From contig WPIO01000163.1 of assembly GCA_009760855.2 (NCBI GenBank), positions 346,001 to 410,000 on the forward strand: 64,000 nucleotides of DNA, in the 5' to 3' direction. This DNA comes from Cristatella mucedo. Taxonomy: Eukaryota; Bryozoa; Phylactolaemata; Cristatellidae. A model generated the notes under the pieces. That model saw only the letters and a list, made by a program, of their open reading frames with translations. It was not told the origin of the DNA and searched no databases. Shown piece after piece: positions 37,381 to 49,635 of this stretch. The translations under genes were made by a program, and so were the position numbers. Position 1 is the first letter of the stretch. Every line of letters starts with the position of its first letter.

Positions 37381-38199
37381 CTCTCGCTCGAAAACTTTAT
37401 TTCGACTGCTTGAGATATACAGTAGATGCTGCAATCAGAAAGCTTCGTTCGAGTCTGGTGACCTGCAGCTCGTGAAAGCTCCTAGATTTAGCAGCTGCCG
37501 TCCAAAAATGAGCATGCCGAGAGGATGGTTGTATTGTACGCTGTCGAGGTCAGACAATTTAATTTCGCACGCGCTTCGCTCATGATCTTATGATCTCATG
37601 ATCTTATCCTCTCAAATACGCGCGCATCAGATCATCCTCCACCGGCTCCTTTGGAAATCCCATAATCCCACGTGAGGAATGCTCTGCGGTAAGCGACATT
37701 CTGACGACGCGAGAATTAACTCCAGCTCGTAAAGCAAGTTTCCAAGTGAGTGTAGAAAGGTGGCTTTCTCATTCGATCTATAAGGAGAAACTGCTTGATG
37801 ACTTGCACGCACGGGGCCGGGTTCTTGAGAAAGTGCAGCAACACGCGGATGAGCAGTGGGGCTAAACGCACGTGATGCTGCATCAAAGTGCACTCCTTCA
37901 CGCGGGTATTGTGGACATAACAGGATTCCAGCATGGCAGCAGCCTGCAGCCCTTGCTATAGGCAATGTGCTTGCGGGAAACCTCTAATCCTCGATTCTAA
38001 TACGTAAAAGCTAAACGATAACTCTAAACCGTAGACATGTATACTATATACGGAACTGAACTCTTTTTTATATTTATTTAATGTATCTCCGTCTGTGAGT
38101 TCACTAAGCCTCAAAGAATATGTGAATGATACGCAGGAGAAATTTGTACAGCACACTCAAAGCCTAAGCGGATTTTGGGACGCATTCGGTAGCCAACAT

Positions 38200-38480
38200 A
38201 CTTCACTTTACAAAACGAAGACAAAATGAGAAGCATAGCTGAGTCAGGAGAGCAGTAGAGGTTGTGAGTAGCATGGAAGTAGCAGCAGCTAAGGACGCCT
38301 GGAAAGAATGTACCATAGCCGGCAGAAGGAGAGTAGACGTCGTTGCGTAAGAATTGTGGCAGTGAGTTCTACAGTCTAGGACCAACCTGCAAAAATAAGC
38401 TTCTCTCGCTAACGGTCTTTAACCGGAAGAATGAATCAGCTAAAATATTGTCAATAGAGGGCCCGAGCACTCGAGAAGGC
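38200..38480 (-). mobile_element. LINE family 2, 3' coding fragment
   Basis: The minus strand carries the end of the family 2 coding region (TVSERSL..., LPQF..., FPGVLS, SCYFHAT-like words), strongly decayed. Confidence 0.55.
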
Positions 38481-38549
38481 TAAAACTGGTGCAGCAGTTT
38501 AGCTATGTATGAAGCAGCTAAGCTGTGTTTTAGAAATATATTTTTATGA

Positions 38550-38975
38550 TAATCAATTTTTTGCATAGCGCCCTCAGATAAATGAATGTTTACACTAGGC
38601 AAGTTGCATATGTTGTAAAGAAAGCATGTCCAAATAGCTTTTGGTAACATTCGCAATGTCATCATGCATACCATTGTTAGAAGTGGCATGCACAGCGTCA
38701 GAATGCAGATATGCTCAGTAGCAGTAGGCACAGTGTCAGCACGCATAAGGACATAAAGAACTTATCACAAAGACCCACTCAATGCTGTCATAAACAGATG
38801 TGTTTCAAGCTTCTTTTTAAATATAGTCATGTCAAGAGATGTCGTGACGTCTGTTTGGAGTGAGTTCCAGTCTTTGGGAGCAAATGAACTAAATGCACGG
38901 TCTCCAGAGGTTTTGATCTTCATACGAGGTAAACCTGTACGATTTGAGTCAAATCAGCAGGTTGCTAAGAAGCTT
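38550..38975 (-). mobile_element. LINE family 1, diverged 3' fragment
   Basis: The plus-strand text shares the 3' UTR words of family 1 (GCATGCACAG.GTCAG, CACAGTGTCAGCACGCATAA, ACTAAATGCACGGTCTCCA) with many substitutions. It is an older copy lying next to the opposite-family fragment at 38.2-38.5 kb. Confidence 0.7.
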
Positions 38976-39143
38976 CGCCACATGTGGGTTCACGCCTACA
39001 AAATCAGATTGCTGGCATTTTATTGCTACGGTCATAATTGCCATAATAGTAGAAAAAGATAGCAGGAGTTAATATTACTACATGTACTACACGCACCAGC
39101 AGGCACGAGACTAGTAGACAAGTACTGTAAATATTGTGTTTGT

Positions 39144-39147
<4 letters not shown>

Positions 39148-39174
<27 letters not shown>

Positions 39175-42100
39175 TATTGTACCAGATAAAGCGCCCTCAG
39201 AGAACTTAATCTCTTTCTAGGCACTTTATATTTGCTGCAAAGGGAAATGCAATTGAATGGTAAGTAAAATCATGCTTGAAAAAAAAACAAAATGAATAAC
39301 ATGGTTAGGGGTGACATGCACAGGGTCAGGATGCAAATGTGGTTAGTGGCAGCATGCACAGTGTCAGCACGCATAAGCACGTCAAGGACGAATCACAGGG
39401 ACCCACTCAATCACGGTCTCCAAAGGATTTAAGGTTTGTACGAGGCATTTCTAGACTGTTGGATTCCGAAAAGTGAGTGGTACGATGCTTGGCCTGATGG
39501 GGGAGTATGTCGGAGAGATAGGCTGGAGCCATAGAATGAAGGGACCTAAAAGTCAGCGACAGAACCTTAAAGTCAATCCGGTGCTTGACTGGTAGCCAGT
39601 GCAGGTCGGCGAGAAGTGGAGTAAAGCAGCAACTGCGACGCTCACGACAGACAAGCCTATCTGCGGAGTTTTGCACCAGCTGCAATCGCCTGATCGCACA
39701 TGCTGGTAGGCCAGTAAGCAGTGAGTTGCAGAAGTCGAGACGAGATGTCACGAACGCATGGACCAACTTAGACATGGTATCCTTATCTAAACAAGCCCGA
39801 ATTTTAGCAATGTTATGAAGCTGAAAATAGCCAGATTTGACTGTGGAGCTGATATGGTCGTCTAACGAAAGGTCGCTTTGGAATAGGACACCTAGATTTC
39901 GAGCTGATTCAACTGGAGATATGCTGGCAGAGCCAATTTTGAGAGACAGTCTTTCCAATCTGTGAGTCACACTGGGTTTGCCCATAACTAGTAATTTAAT
40001 TTTTGTCATCGTTTAGTTTTATAAAATTTGCTGCCATCCATGTGTGGATGTCATCAATGCATGCAGCAAGTGAGTTTAGAGAATTTGAGGTGCTCTAAGG
40101 CTGGGAGGGATCAAAGCAAAGGTACAACTGAGTGTCATCCGCATATAAGTGAAAGCCTAGACTGTGCTTGGAAATCACATCAGCAAGAAGGAGAGTATAA
40201 ACCGTGCAAAGAACCGGACCTAGCACGGAGCCCTGAGGTACTCCATATTTCAGAGGTACTTCAGATGATCTTTGTCCATTCACGTCAACACTCTGGAGTC
40301 TCCCACTGAGATAGGACCTGAACCACTGCAGAGCAGTGCCAGTGATGTCCAGGTGAGATGAGAGGCGCTCTAGAAGAACTTTGTGATCGATGGTGTCAAA
40401 AGCTGCCGAAAGATCGAGCAAAACAAGCAGAGACACTCTACCCATGTCTGCATTCCTAAATAGGTCGTTGTATACCCTAAGCAATGCTGACTCTGTGGAG
40501 TGATTAGCTCTAAAGCCGGACTGGAACTTACTAGCAAGGTGTGAGGTTTCGATATATGAATTTAGCTGGTCTGCCATGACCCATTCCAGTGTCTTTGATA
40601 GGAATGGTAGAAGGGAGACTGGGCGGTAGTTGCTGAAGTTCTCTTGGTCTAGTGTCACTTTCTTGAGAAGTGGGTTGACTACGGCTTTTTTGAAAGGTGC
40701 TGGGACATGACCTGAGGCTAATGACACATTAATGATGTTAGTTATGCATGGCAGCAGCAGATCAATGCAACGTAGGAGCAGGACAGTGGGAATAGGGTCC
40801 AGAGGACTTGTTGTCTTCTTTGATTGCGATACGAACTTTAGGACTAGAATACTAGTGACTTGCTAATTTTATTAATATTATATTAAATTAATATTAAATG
40901 CAGACATTGAGGTGCAGCCAGGAACCGAGGAACAGCATTCTAGTGGGGAGGTTGTCATCGCAGGGATGGATTCCCTGATCTTGTCTATCTTCTGCACAAA
41001 GAATCGAGAGAAGCGATCGGCTAGATCATCACAAGGATCATCAGGTAAGGAGCTAATCTGGGAACGGTTGAGGAGATGGTTTATTGTCGACATCAGCATT
41101 TTTGGATTGTGCATCTGTGATTCAACAATATTTCTATAGAAGCTAGACTTGGCCTTTGCTAGGATTGATTGGTACGACTTACAGTAGTCTTCATACGCCT
41201 ATCGTTGGACAGTTAGTCCGGATCTTGTGTATGCTTTTTCAAGCTTTCGGTTAGTAGACCTGGCTAGTTTAATGTCTGTGGTAAACCATAGGCCGTCTGG
41301 GCATGGGCGCACAGTGCGCTTTGTCAGAGGTGCAAACTCGTCGAGCGTGTCAGCTAGTGTTGTGTTGTAGCTATCTACCAATGATGACAGATCGGAGGGA
41401 GGACTGAGCAGCAGAGTCGAAACAGATATTCTCGCACGGAAAGCATCGATGTCAAGGGTCTTGAGGTTTCGCGATTCACAGGTTATTTTAAAGGAGGATG
41501 TGGGCACACACTGTAGATTGAATGAGATTTGCATGTGGTCAGATAAGCAGGATTTGGTAATAATTGGTGATGACAAAGTGCAGTTGTATGAGAAAGTCTG
41601 GTTGAGTGTGTGACCCTTGGTGTGGGTAGGGCCATGCACATGAGCCACAAGAGACAATGAGTAAGTCAATGCACGAAATTCGGTGCTGAAAGCGTCAGAT
41701 AAGTTATCAAAGTGAACGCTGAAATCACCCATAACGAGGAAGGATCGATTTCTTGCACACAGAATCGAAATGAGATTGCAGAAATCTGAGATAAAGGAGG
41801 ATTTGGTACCTGGTGGGCGATACACTACTGCAACTATCGGTAGCTTGTTTTCGGGTGAGACCAAGACAATTGATTCAAAAGACTGCTTCGAGGGTACTGC
41901 AAATGGCTTGAAGTTGAATTTCGAGCTCACGATGATAGCAACTCCACATCCAGTTTTGATTGATCTAGGGGTGTGAAAGAACGAGAAACCGGATGGAGTA
42001 GCGTCTTTCGTTGTCGGGCAGTTTATCGATTTCAGCCAGGTTTCAGTTAGGGCGAGCAGGTCGATACCATTTTCAGAAATGAGGTCGCTTATTACCAGAG

Positions 42101-42362
42101 GTTTATTGCACATTGAGCGAGGATTCCACAGGCAAGCGTTAAGTCTGGCCGATGGAGTTACAACAGGCCTGATGACCACTAAGTTAGAGAGATTTACATT
42201 CACGCATGTGGGGGAGCGTGCTGAGCAACCTAAGAGAACCTCTAAACCTCTTTGCTGATACTGTGCATAGGCGTGAAAGAATAAGTACATGCTTCTTAAG
42301 TAACTTACAACGCGGAGAGAGTGACAAAGGAAGAACGAAGAGAAGAATAGACGATTGATCAT
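39148..42362 (-). mobile_element. L2/CR1-like LINE (family 1), nearly complete but broken
   Basis: Reading on the minus strand from 42362: an apurinic-type endonuclease (LNACLWNPRSMCNK, ALTETWL, PSGFSFFHTPRS, VVYRPPG, GDFSVHFDN, LSDHMQISF), then a reverse transcriptase (YRPVSLLPFLSK, FQSGFRANHSTESALL, LLDLSAAFDTIDH, GVPQGSVLGP, LYADDTQLY), then the conserved C-terminal region (ARNLGVLFQSDLSLDDHIS, VTSRLDFCNSLLTGLP). The 3' end carries a GCGCCTAGAAAGAGATT-like tail and stops in (ATT)n at 39148-39178. At least three frame breaks (near 41199, 40870 with an A+T insertion, and 40010-40095) show it is dead. The layout matches L2/CR1-type non-LTR elements. No separate upstream ORF1 was recognised. 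Confidence 0.85.
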
Positions 42363-42507
42363 CAGCCAAGCATTCGCTCACGCTCGTTACTAACAATTTT
42401 GTTGGTTACTGACTAACCTTGAACATCCAAACTTGACCCCAATCCAGGCCAGCTGATTGACACGGATTGCAAGGGCGTTATGCAAAATCAAACCCTCTCA
42501 CTGATCT

Positions 42508-42611
42508 AGCAAGAAAGAGAGAGAGAGAGAGAGCGAGAAAGAGAGAGAATCTGGTAAGATGAGAGGAAGAACGGAGGTAGACAGACACTGACTGCTAGAT
42601 ACAGGTCGGAG

Positions 42612-42671
<60 letters not shown>

Positions 42672-42780
42672 CGAGAGAGAATGAACATGACGAAAGACCG
42701 ATTAAAGTGAGACAACAAAAGACTAATAGTAATACAATGAAGGATACAACCAGCGATAGCGAGGCAGAGAGAAACAAGAT

Positions 42781-42812
<32 letters not shown>

Positions 42813-43057
42813 GACCTCCAAAGAAAATGACAGAAACGGATTAAGATAGGCAGAAACAGGGAACAATGAAAGACAAATCGACAGACAAGCAAAGGGTGAG
42901 ACTGAAAGAGAAAGTGATTACGACAAAAAGTGAGGATACAAGGGATGCAAGTCACACAGATTAGAAAAGTGGGTTTAAAGATACATACATGCAAATTTAG
43001 GAAGTTTGGGACAGCGAGAGAGAGAAATAAAATCAGAGAGAGAGAAAGAGAGAGAGA

Positions 43058-43095
<38 letters not shown>

Positions 43096-43105
43096 GAGGG
43101 AGATT
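42508..43105. repeat. Cluster of (GA)n tracts
   Basis: Four purine blocks (about 42513-42552, 42618-42682, 42781-42808, 43013-43108) separated by short purine-rich DNA. They lie just upstream of the LINE at 39.1-42.4 kb. Confidence 0.9.
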
Positions 43106-43109
43106 CAGA

Positions 43110-45780
43110 AAAGCAAAAAACCATAGAGCATCTGCTCTTTCTCTCTTGAGATGGTATGGTGCAGACTAGTCGAATTATATGTGTATAGGCTCCCGAAATC
43201 TAAAAAAACGAGCGATCATGTGGTCTAAGGATTCCGTACTGCATGCAGAGTTGGCACATGCCCGACGATCTGCTCTACTTCGCCAGCGCCTGCCGCCGCA
43301 GAGGCTTTATCTCTTAATTAATGCATCATCTTGAAATGACCAATTCATTCGCAGAAGCAGAGCTTCAGAGGCCTTGGCTGCAGCAGCCGCGGAAGCTGTG
43401 GCAGCCACTAGCAGGCACTAAGCACTTCTCGCCGGTCGCCTGAACTAGAAGCCATCTCCTACACGTCGGCATCTTCACTAGAAGCCACATCTTATACGTC
43501 TTTAAATGCTCACAGCACGCGCACTACAAGGGGACGTTTCTAAAAACCAGGTTCAAGATGGTCAACATTTTTACATTGAGCACTGGATGGAGTCCAAAAT
43601 TTCAGCTGTGAAATTCAAGCCTCTTTTTTTAGTGAAAGACTGCCCATTTCTCATAAATGGGCTCGTTGTCTTCTTAAGTGTGGCCACATAAGACCCGATG
43701 AAACGATGTCTCACGCCCCCTGCCTTATGCCACATATAAAATGTGCATTCCTTGTGATAAGTTCTTCATGCCAAAGCCGTGTGAGCAACAGCTGAATCAG
43801 CCATTACGCTAATGTCCAAGGAGCTGGGAGTTATGCCCTACTCTTGTGTGATTTATCTCCCCGCCGCATATTAATTGATATTTCTCTAATACTAATGGAA
43901 CAATCAGCATGCAAATTAAGAAAAACAATGGCACCATAATCTATCCTTTGATGTAACCATAGAAATCGTGTTGACTTTCTGATAACCTGTAAATAGTCAT
44001 GGTCACTATGTTCCGGGTTTAACAATGGCTTGTTGGGGGAAATCAACAGATGCAACACCACGCACTTTAGAGACATGCCAATGCCCTCAAATGATGCAGC
44101 GACTTGATTCTAAGTGACGCTGTATCCAAAATTTTATTTGAAACTGTAACTTTCATGAACCTGCAAAAATAAAGTTTAACAACTTCGGGGACACATCCAG
44201 CAACACTTACGACACCGACAATCTTGATGAGACTGACGTCACGAAGAAATATTCAAGGCCAGTTCGCATTCAAAATTTCACGTAGTTGGGTTGCAAATTG
44301 GTTATTCTGTAGAATTTTCCAGTTCTCAAAGAGGTGTTGGGAAAACACTCTTGAAGACAATGGACGATTTAAAGCATGCACACGATCAAAAGAAAGCCTT
44401 AATCACCCAGTTTAACAAATAAAAATCTAAAGCGCATATCAGGGAGTGTATATCTTAAATTTCAAGTTGATCAAATCACGATTAGCCAAACTGTGACATT
44501 TTCACGACACCTCTGCAGCATTTTGACTAAACGCATAGAACGACAAAAGCCACCTCAAGATCAAAATAAGCTGGTACGAAGGTCCAAAATACATGAGATG
44601 CGGCTGGAATGCAATGGAAGCCTTAGAAATCATACATTTCAAAATTCTAGTTGATCTTGTAACTATTTATTGAAGACATGGCATGTGCAAAATATAATCA
44701 CTGGCAGCTGATTACGCCACACAGGAGTGGTTTAAGATTAGGGTGCCAAGCTAGAAAAATACGATAGTGCTATGGATTGCACAAAGAATTTAATATAAAT
44801 ACGTAAGTACACGCTTTTAGGACTTACCTAACCCAAAATGGCTGTTAGATTTCGCCAACACAGCCTGTAACAACAATGTATGTAACCGAGGGCAAAACGC
44901 CTAGTGCCCAGGGGGTCACTGGCTTTTGTATGGAAGAATTCAAAAATTGGCCTACATATCAGCTATAAACGGTACTAATAAGAAGTCGATCCACTTTAAT
45001 TTTCCTTGAATAGACTCGAATCAACATTTGCAGACTGATTTTCAGAGAACGACGAACTTGTTCAATCCAAGCACTAGGCAGCCGGTCCGTGTGCAGCTGT
45101 GGCAGCTTCCTGCATGTTTAATGGCTGCTACTGGAACCGGAGCAGCGGTCCCAGGATCCAGTGGGTGCTGTGATTATGGACTCTCTGGTTACCATGGGAT
45201 CGGTGCTAATGTATTGTCAATACATTATCCTTAACGATAACCATGTTATACTTGCTGACATTGAGCATGCTATTGCTAACCATTCTATCATGCTTCCTTT
45301 TCAAAATATTGAAAGGTACAAATTTGTTATTATTATTAGTATCAAGTCTCGCTGGCTGCCGATGAAACTTCACCCTTAACTTCAATCGTAATGTATCTGC
45401 CATATTTCTATTTATATCTGTCAACTGGGTTTGTTTATTTATATAGATATACTAGTTTAACGGCTGAGTACAATCAATGAATCAGGCGGATGAGGCACCT
45501 GCGTGTTTCAATCGCACTAAAATTATCCTCATCAATCCATTTCGTGTAGTGATGACATCTCCTTCAGCAAAATAGCCCAATGTAAATTTCGGGGAATTTC
45601 GCCCATTATCGATCCTTTGCTTCGCTCCATTCATTCTTCGCCGGTAAAGTGGTTTGCTGCTTTACTCAGACACCTTCCTCCTGCAATCGGTGAGGCTGTA
45701 GCGATACCAAAACGACGACCTTGGAATTTAGGTGTCCTATAAGATACGTCTAACGTTGTAAAGCTTTTCTTCGAAGACCA
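43110..45780. other. No gene recognised
   Basis: A+T-rich DNA with short frames only. One splice-like micro-exon (TTACAG ... GGTTAG|GTAAGT near 44825-44862, minus) has no partner and is not annotated as coding. Confidence 0.5.
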
Positions 45781-45789
45781 ATTGCTAGG

Positions 45790-47240
45790 GCTACTAAAAT
45801 AACCATCAAGCTGGTGATGAATACGGTTGCAAGGCCAGTCAGACCCAAAACAGATTTATAAGAGTGTAAACAATTTACTATCCAATGCTGAGAGATCTCA
45901 CTCCCCAGATAATAACGGCTCAGCCGAAAAGTTTTCGGCCTTCTTTAAGAAAAAAATTGATCGTGTACATTTGTGCCTCCATAAATCTCTCTCGTACCAA
46001 AGAAATTGCTGAATCGTAACCTGTGACCTTCTTTAAAAGATTTTCCAAGGTTTCTGCATGCTATGTGGCTACCTTAATAAGGTCGAGTAAAAAGAACTCG
46101 TTTCCTGAAGACTCTTCACCGTCATCACTGCGGTCTTCACTGGCAGACCAGCTTAGCCCAGCCATAACCGAGATTTTTAATGCTTCTCTGGAAAAACCGG
46201 TCGTACGCATGTCCTTCAAATTGGCAATCGTTTGGCCGATACTTGGAAAGCCAGGATTAGATGAAAAGGTCCTTCCAAGCTATCGCCCAGTTTTTCTCAT
46301 TTCTTTGTCCAAGATTATTGAAAGAATTGTCGCTAAGCAGCTGGAAGCACACAGTAAAAAGAACGAAAAGTCCGAAGAATTTCTATCTGGGCTGTAGCGG
46401 CAATACTACACTGAAACTGCTCTCCTCTGTGTAATCAATGACATTCCATGCAGCAACAATGACGGGAATGTCACCTGCCCTTGGTGCTGCTAGATTTATG
46501 AGCTGCCTCCGACACAATTGATCACGATCTCCTTGATCGATTGAAAACAACTACCGGTCTGGCAGACGAAGCACTGGCGTGATTAAAATCGTACTTGTCT
46601 GATCGTGTTCAATCCGTGTCGTGTGGGGTCAGGTAACATCCACTAGACCAGTCACATGTGGAGTGCCTCAACGGTCCGTCCTCGGTTCCTTGCTGTTTTC
46701 CATTTATACTCAACCACTATGAGAAGTTATTAAGGCACATGGAATAGGATATAACTGTTATGCTTAGAATACTAAGCAGTATTTTTTATTTAAACCGTCG
46801 AAATCTGCTGCAGCAACTGATAACCTGAATGCTTGCCTTGCCGACATTTGATCCTGAATGTCGAAAAAGTTCTTGAAACTAAATGACTATAAATCTGAAC
46901 TGCTACTCGTAAGGCACTCTAAGAGTGTGACTGGATTAGAAGGCTTTGCTCTTCGAATAGGTGATGCTGTTTCGCGACCATTATCAGGTGCTTCGGAATT
47001 TATATGTGGTCATCGACAACTGTGTATGTATTAAAAGCTTCGTTCAGAAGACTGCTTCTAATGCTAGCCATCACGTTTGATCCCTATCCAAGATTAGGGA
47101 CCATCTTCCACGTGTCTTGCAAAATTTAGCTAGCTCTCTAGTTCTGTCTTGACTAGATTATTGTAATTCCCTTTTGGCTAGGCTACCTAAAAAGGTACTA
47201 GGTCACAGCAGCTGGCGACGAATATGGCTTCAAGGCGAGT
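45790..47240 (+). mobile_element. LINE family 2 (L2/CR1-like), decayed reverse-transcriptase region
   Basis: Plus-strand frames, broken several times, contain PKQIYKSVNNLLSNAERSHS, EKFSAFFKKKIDRV, SYRPVFLISLSKIIERIVAK, then a damaged catalytic part, then LKLNDYKSELLLVRHSKSVT and ALVLS.LDYCNSLLARLPKK. This is a second family, sister in type to family 1. It runs into a family 1 fragment at about 47330. Confidence 0.75.
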
Positions 47241-47329
47241 TTTCAAGTCCTAGAGGTTTGACAGCGTGTGTCCTTTACTAAAAGAGGTAAGATGTCTGCC
47301 GATTGATCAATGGATACAGAGCAGTTCTT

Positions 47330-48065
47330 ACGGTGACCCACAGGCCCACAATGACCTGGTTCTTCCATCGCTGGCACTGCATTGCAATGGTTCAGGTTCT
47401 GTCTCAGTGAGAGACTCCAGAGTATTGATGTGAATGGACGAAAATCATCCCATCCGAGGAAACTCTGAAATTTGGGATACCTCAAGGATCTGTGCTTGGT
47501 TCTGTTCTTTTCAAGGTTTATACTCTCACTTTCGCCGATGTGATAGCCAAGCACAATCTGGGCTTTCACTTTTATGCAGCTGACACTCAGTTCCACCTTA
47601 GCTTTGATCCATTCTAGCCCTCCAGCTCGTCAAATTCTCTCAACTCCCTTGCTGCATGCATTGATGGCATCCGCACATGGATGGCAGCAAACTTTCTTAC
47701 ATTGAATGTTGATAAAACTAAATTACTAGTTATGGACAAACCAAGTGTGATTCTCAAATTGGATAGACTAGCGCTCAAAATAAGCTCTACCAGCCAGCAT
47801 ATATCCTATTGAATCTGCACGAGATCTAGGTGTCATGTTCCAAAGTGACCTTTCGTTAGAAGATCACATCAGCTCCACAATCAAGTCTGCCTACTTCCAG
47901 CTACATAACATTACTAAAATGCGTGCTTGTATAGACAAAGATATGACATCTAAATTGGTCCATGCACTTGTGACATCCATTCTTGGCTTCTGTAACTCGC
48001 TGCTTGCTGGTCTAGCAACCTGGGCACTCAAGCGCTTACTGTTGGTTAATACTAAGTACCGGAGT
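47330..48065 (+). mobile_element. LINE family 1, broken fragment fused behind a family 2 copy
   Basis: Contains LKFGIPQGSVLGSVLF, LGFHFYAADTQFHLSFDP (the YADD-type motif changed to YAAD), WMAANFLTLNVDKTKLLVMD and MFQSDLSLEDHISSTIKSAY. Inactive. Confidence 0.75.
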
Positions 48066-48298
48066 TGCTTTTAACAGCTTGAAGAAAGCGCAGAATTTTC
48101 AGCAGAAAAGACTTAAATTTATGCACCGATGTGTGAATATTAATAACAATAATTTGTGTGCATAGCATCATTTCAGAGAATTGAATCTCTTTCTAGGCAT
48201 TTTCGTTCTTCGCGTGCACCTGCTTACACTATGCCTGCTGCTTGGTGATGCTACTACCAATCATTTAGTAATACTTTCTATGCGGCATCTGTGAAGTG

Positions 48299-48726
48299 CC
48301 TAGAATTATATAAATTATATATAAGAATTATATAAATTATATAATTCTTATAATTATATAAATTATATAATTCCTAGATTAATAATAAGAAGAATCTTAT
48401 ATATAGATTCTTATTATATTCATAGAATAAGTTCTTTGAGAGTGATAAAAAATGTATTATCAAGCATATATTCACATATATTATCATTATTATTACTTTA
48501 AATATGAAAGGTGTAGAGCTATAAGTAAGACTTCCGCTGTGTAAATACAGCAGTTTTTATCGCTACTTAATACCGTTTGAAATGCAGAGGCCCTATGTAC
48601 TTTAAGACATTCAGAGCTACTGTTAAAGTGACTGCTCTATATATATGTATATATGTATATATACATATATATACATATACATATATAAAAAAAATATATA
48701 TATATATATGTATATATATATATGTC
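48299..48726. repeat. A+T-rich self-complementary repeats
   Basis: AATTATATAA words repeat and invert at 48304-48375, and ATATATGTATATATG runs occupy 48640-48725. No coding signal. Confidence 0.8.
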
Positions 48727-48732
48727 TTATTT

Positions 48733-48860
48733 GTATAGCGTCCCAAGAGACTTAATCTTTATTCAGGCGCTCCATATATTGCCTCGGGGCTCGAGCCGAC
48801 GACTTTAGCCAGATCTTGGTCGGGGCGAGCACCTTAACAGCTGTACCAAACTAGCTCGGC
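48733..48860 (-). mobile_element. tRNA-derived SINE2 with a LINE family 1-like tail
   Basis: Minus strand: head GCCGAGCTAGTTTGGTACAG, GTTAAGGTGCTCGCCCCGAC, a B-box-like GGCTCGAGCCCC. It is followed by GGAGCGCCTGAATAAAGATT and CTCTTGGGACGCTATACAA, resembling the 3' end of LINE family 1. Confidence 0.65.
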
Positions 48861-49435
48861 TGCATCTAAATGCCTAGATTTAGCTTCTGCAATTATTTAG
48901 TGAGTTCCGCTTGCACTGCGGTTCCTGCCATTTCACACCATTGGCATCTGTCGCATAGGTGCAGTTATATCCATTGACATAATGAACGCTAGCATCAACT
49001 TCAGCTGGCTACAAAGTTTAATAAATCACAACGATACGACGTAGCTTAAAATACGGTTAATTGCATTTTAGGCTGAGAAACCAGAGACAGTGAGTTCGCC
49101 CGCATAGGCGCAAGCTGGCAGTGGTAGCTCTCAAAGTATTTTGCAAGCTGTAAGCTCATTAGAGGCTTAGGATGTGTCCAACTTCTAGTCTAAAATAAAG
49201 GTGCTTTCATGCTAGCAGCTTGAATTAGAAATTGAAACCCTCAGAAGGCTTTTGTGACACTAAAAAACGTCACGGAAGGCGGCCAACCTAAGAAAAGAAA
49301 AAAAATGTAATCGCGTATTATTTCAAATGTGACAATTTGGCTTACATTTTCTCCGGTTTTCATCGCTAGAATTAAAGGCTGATGGCTACAAAATTTGAAA
49401 ACCTCCCGATCCTAGCGAACTTAGGTTGTAAATAA

Positions 49436-49635
49436 GAATAATAATAATAATAATAATTCACTTGATAAAGCGCCCTCAGAGAACTCAATCTCTCTCTAGG
49501 CGCTTTACATTTGCTGTAAAGTGAGATGCAATTGAATGGTAAGTAAAATCATGCTTGAAAAACAAACGAGATGAATAATATGGTTAGGGGTGACATGCAC
49601 AGGGTCAGCATGCAAATGTGGTTAGTGGCAGCAAG
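49436..49635 (-). mobile_element. LINE family 1, short 3' end
   Basis: An (AAT)n tract followed by AAAGCGCCCTCAGAGAAC and the family 1 3' UTR, cut off after about 200 bases. Minus orientation. Confidence 0.8.

Noticed and set aside
39148-42362. Working host gene with endonuclease and polymerase
   Set aside because: Repeated dispersed copies, frame breaks and (ATT)n ends mark a retrotransposon.
44825-44862. Micro-exon with strong GTAAGT donor on the minus strand
   Set aside because: No adjacent exon with fitting phase or protein sense was found; isolated splice-like words are expected by chance.
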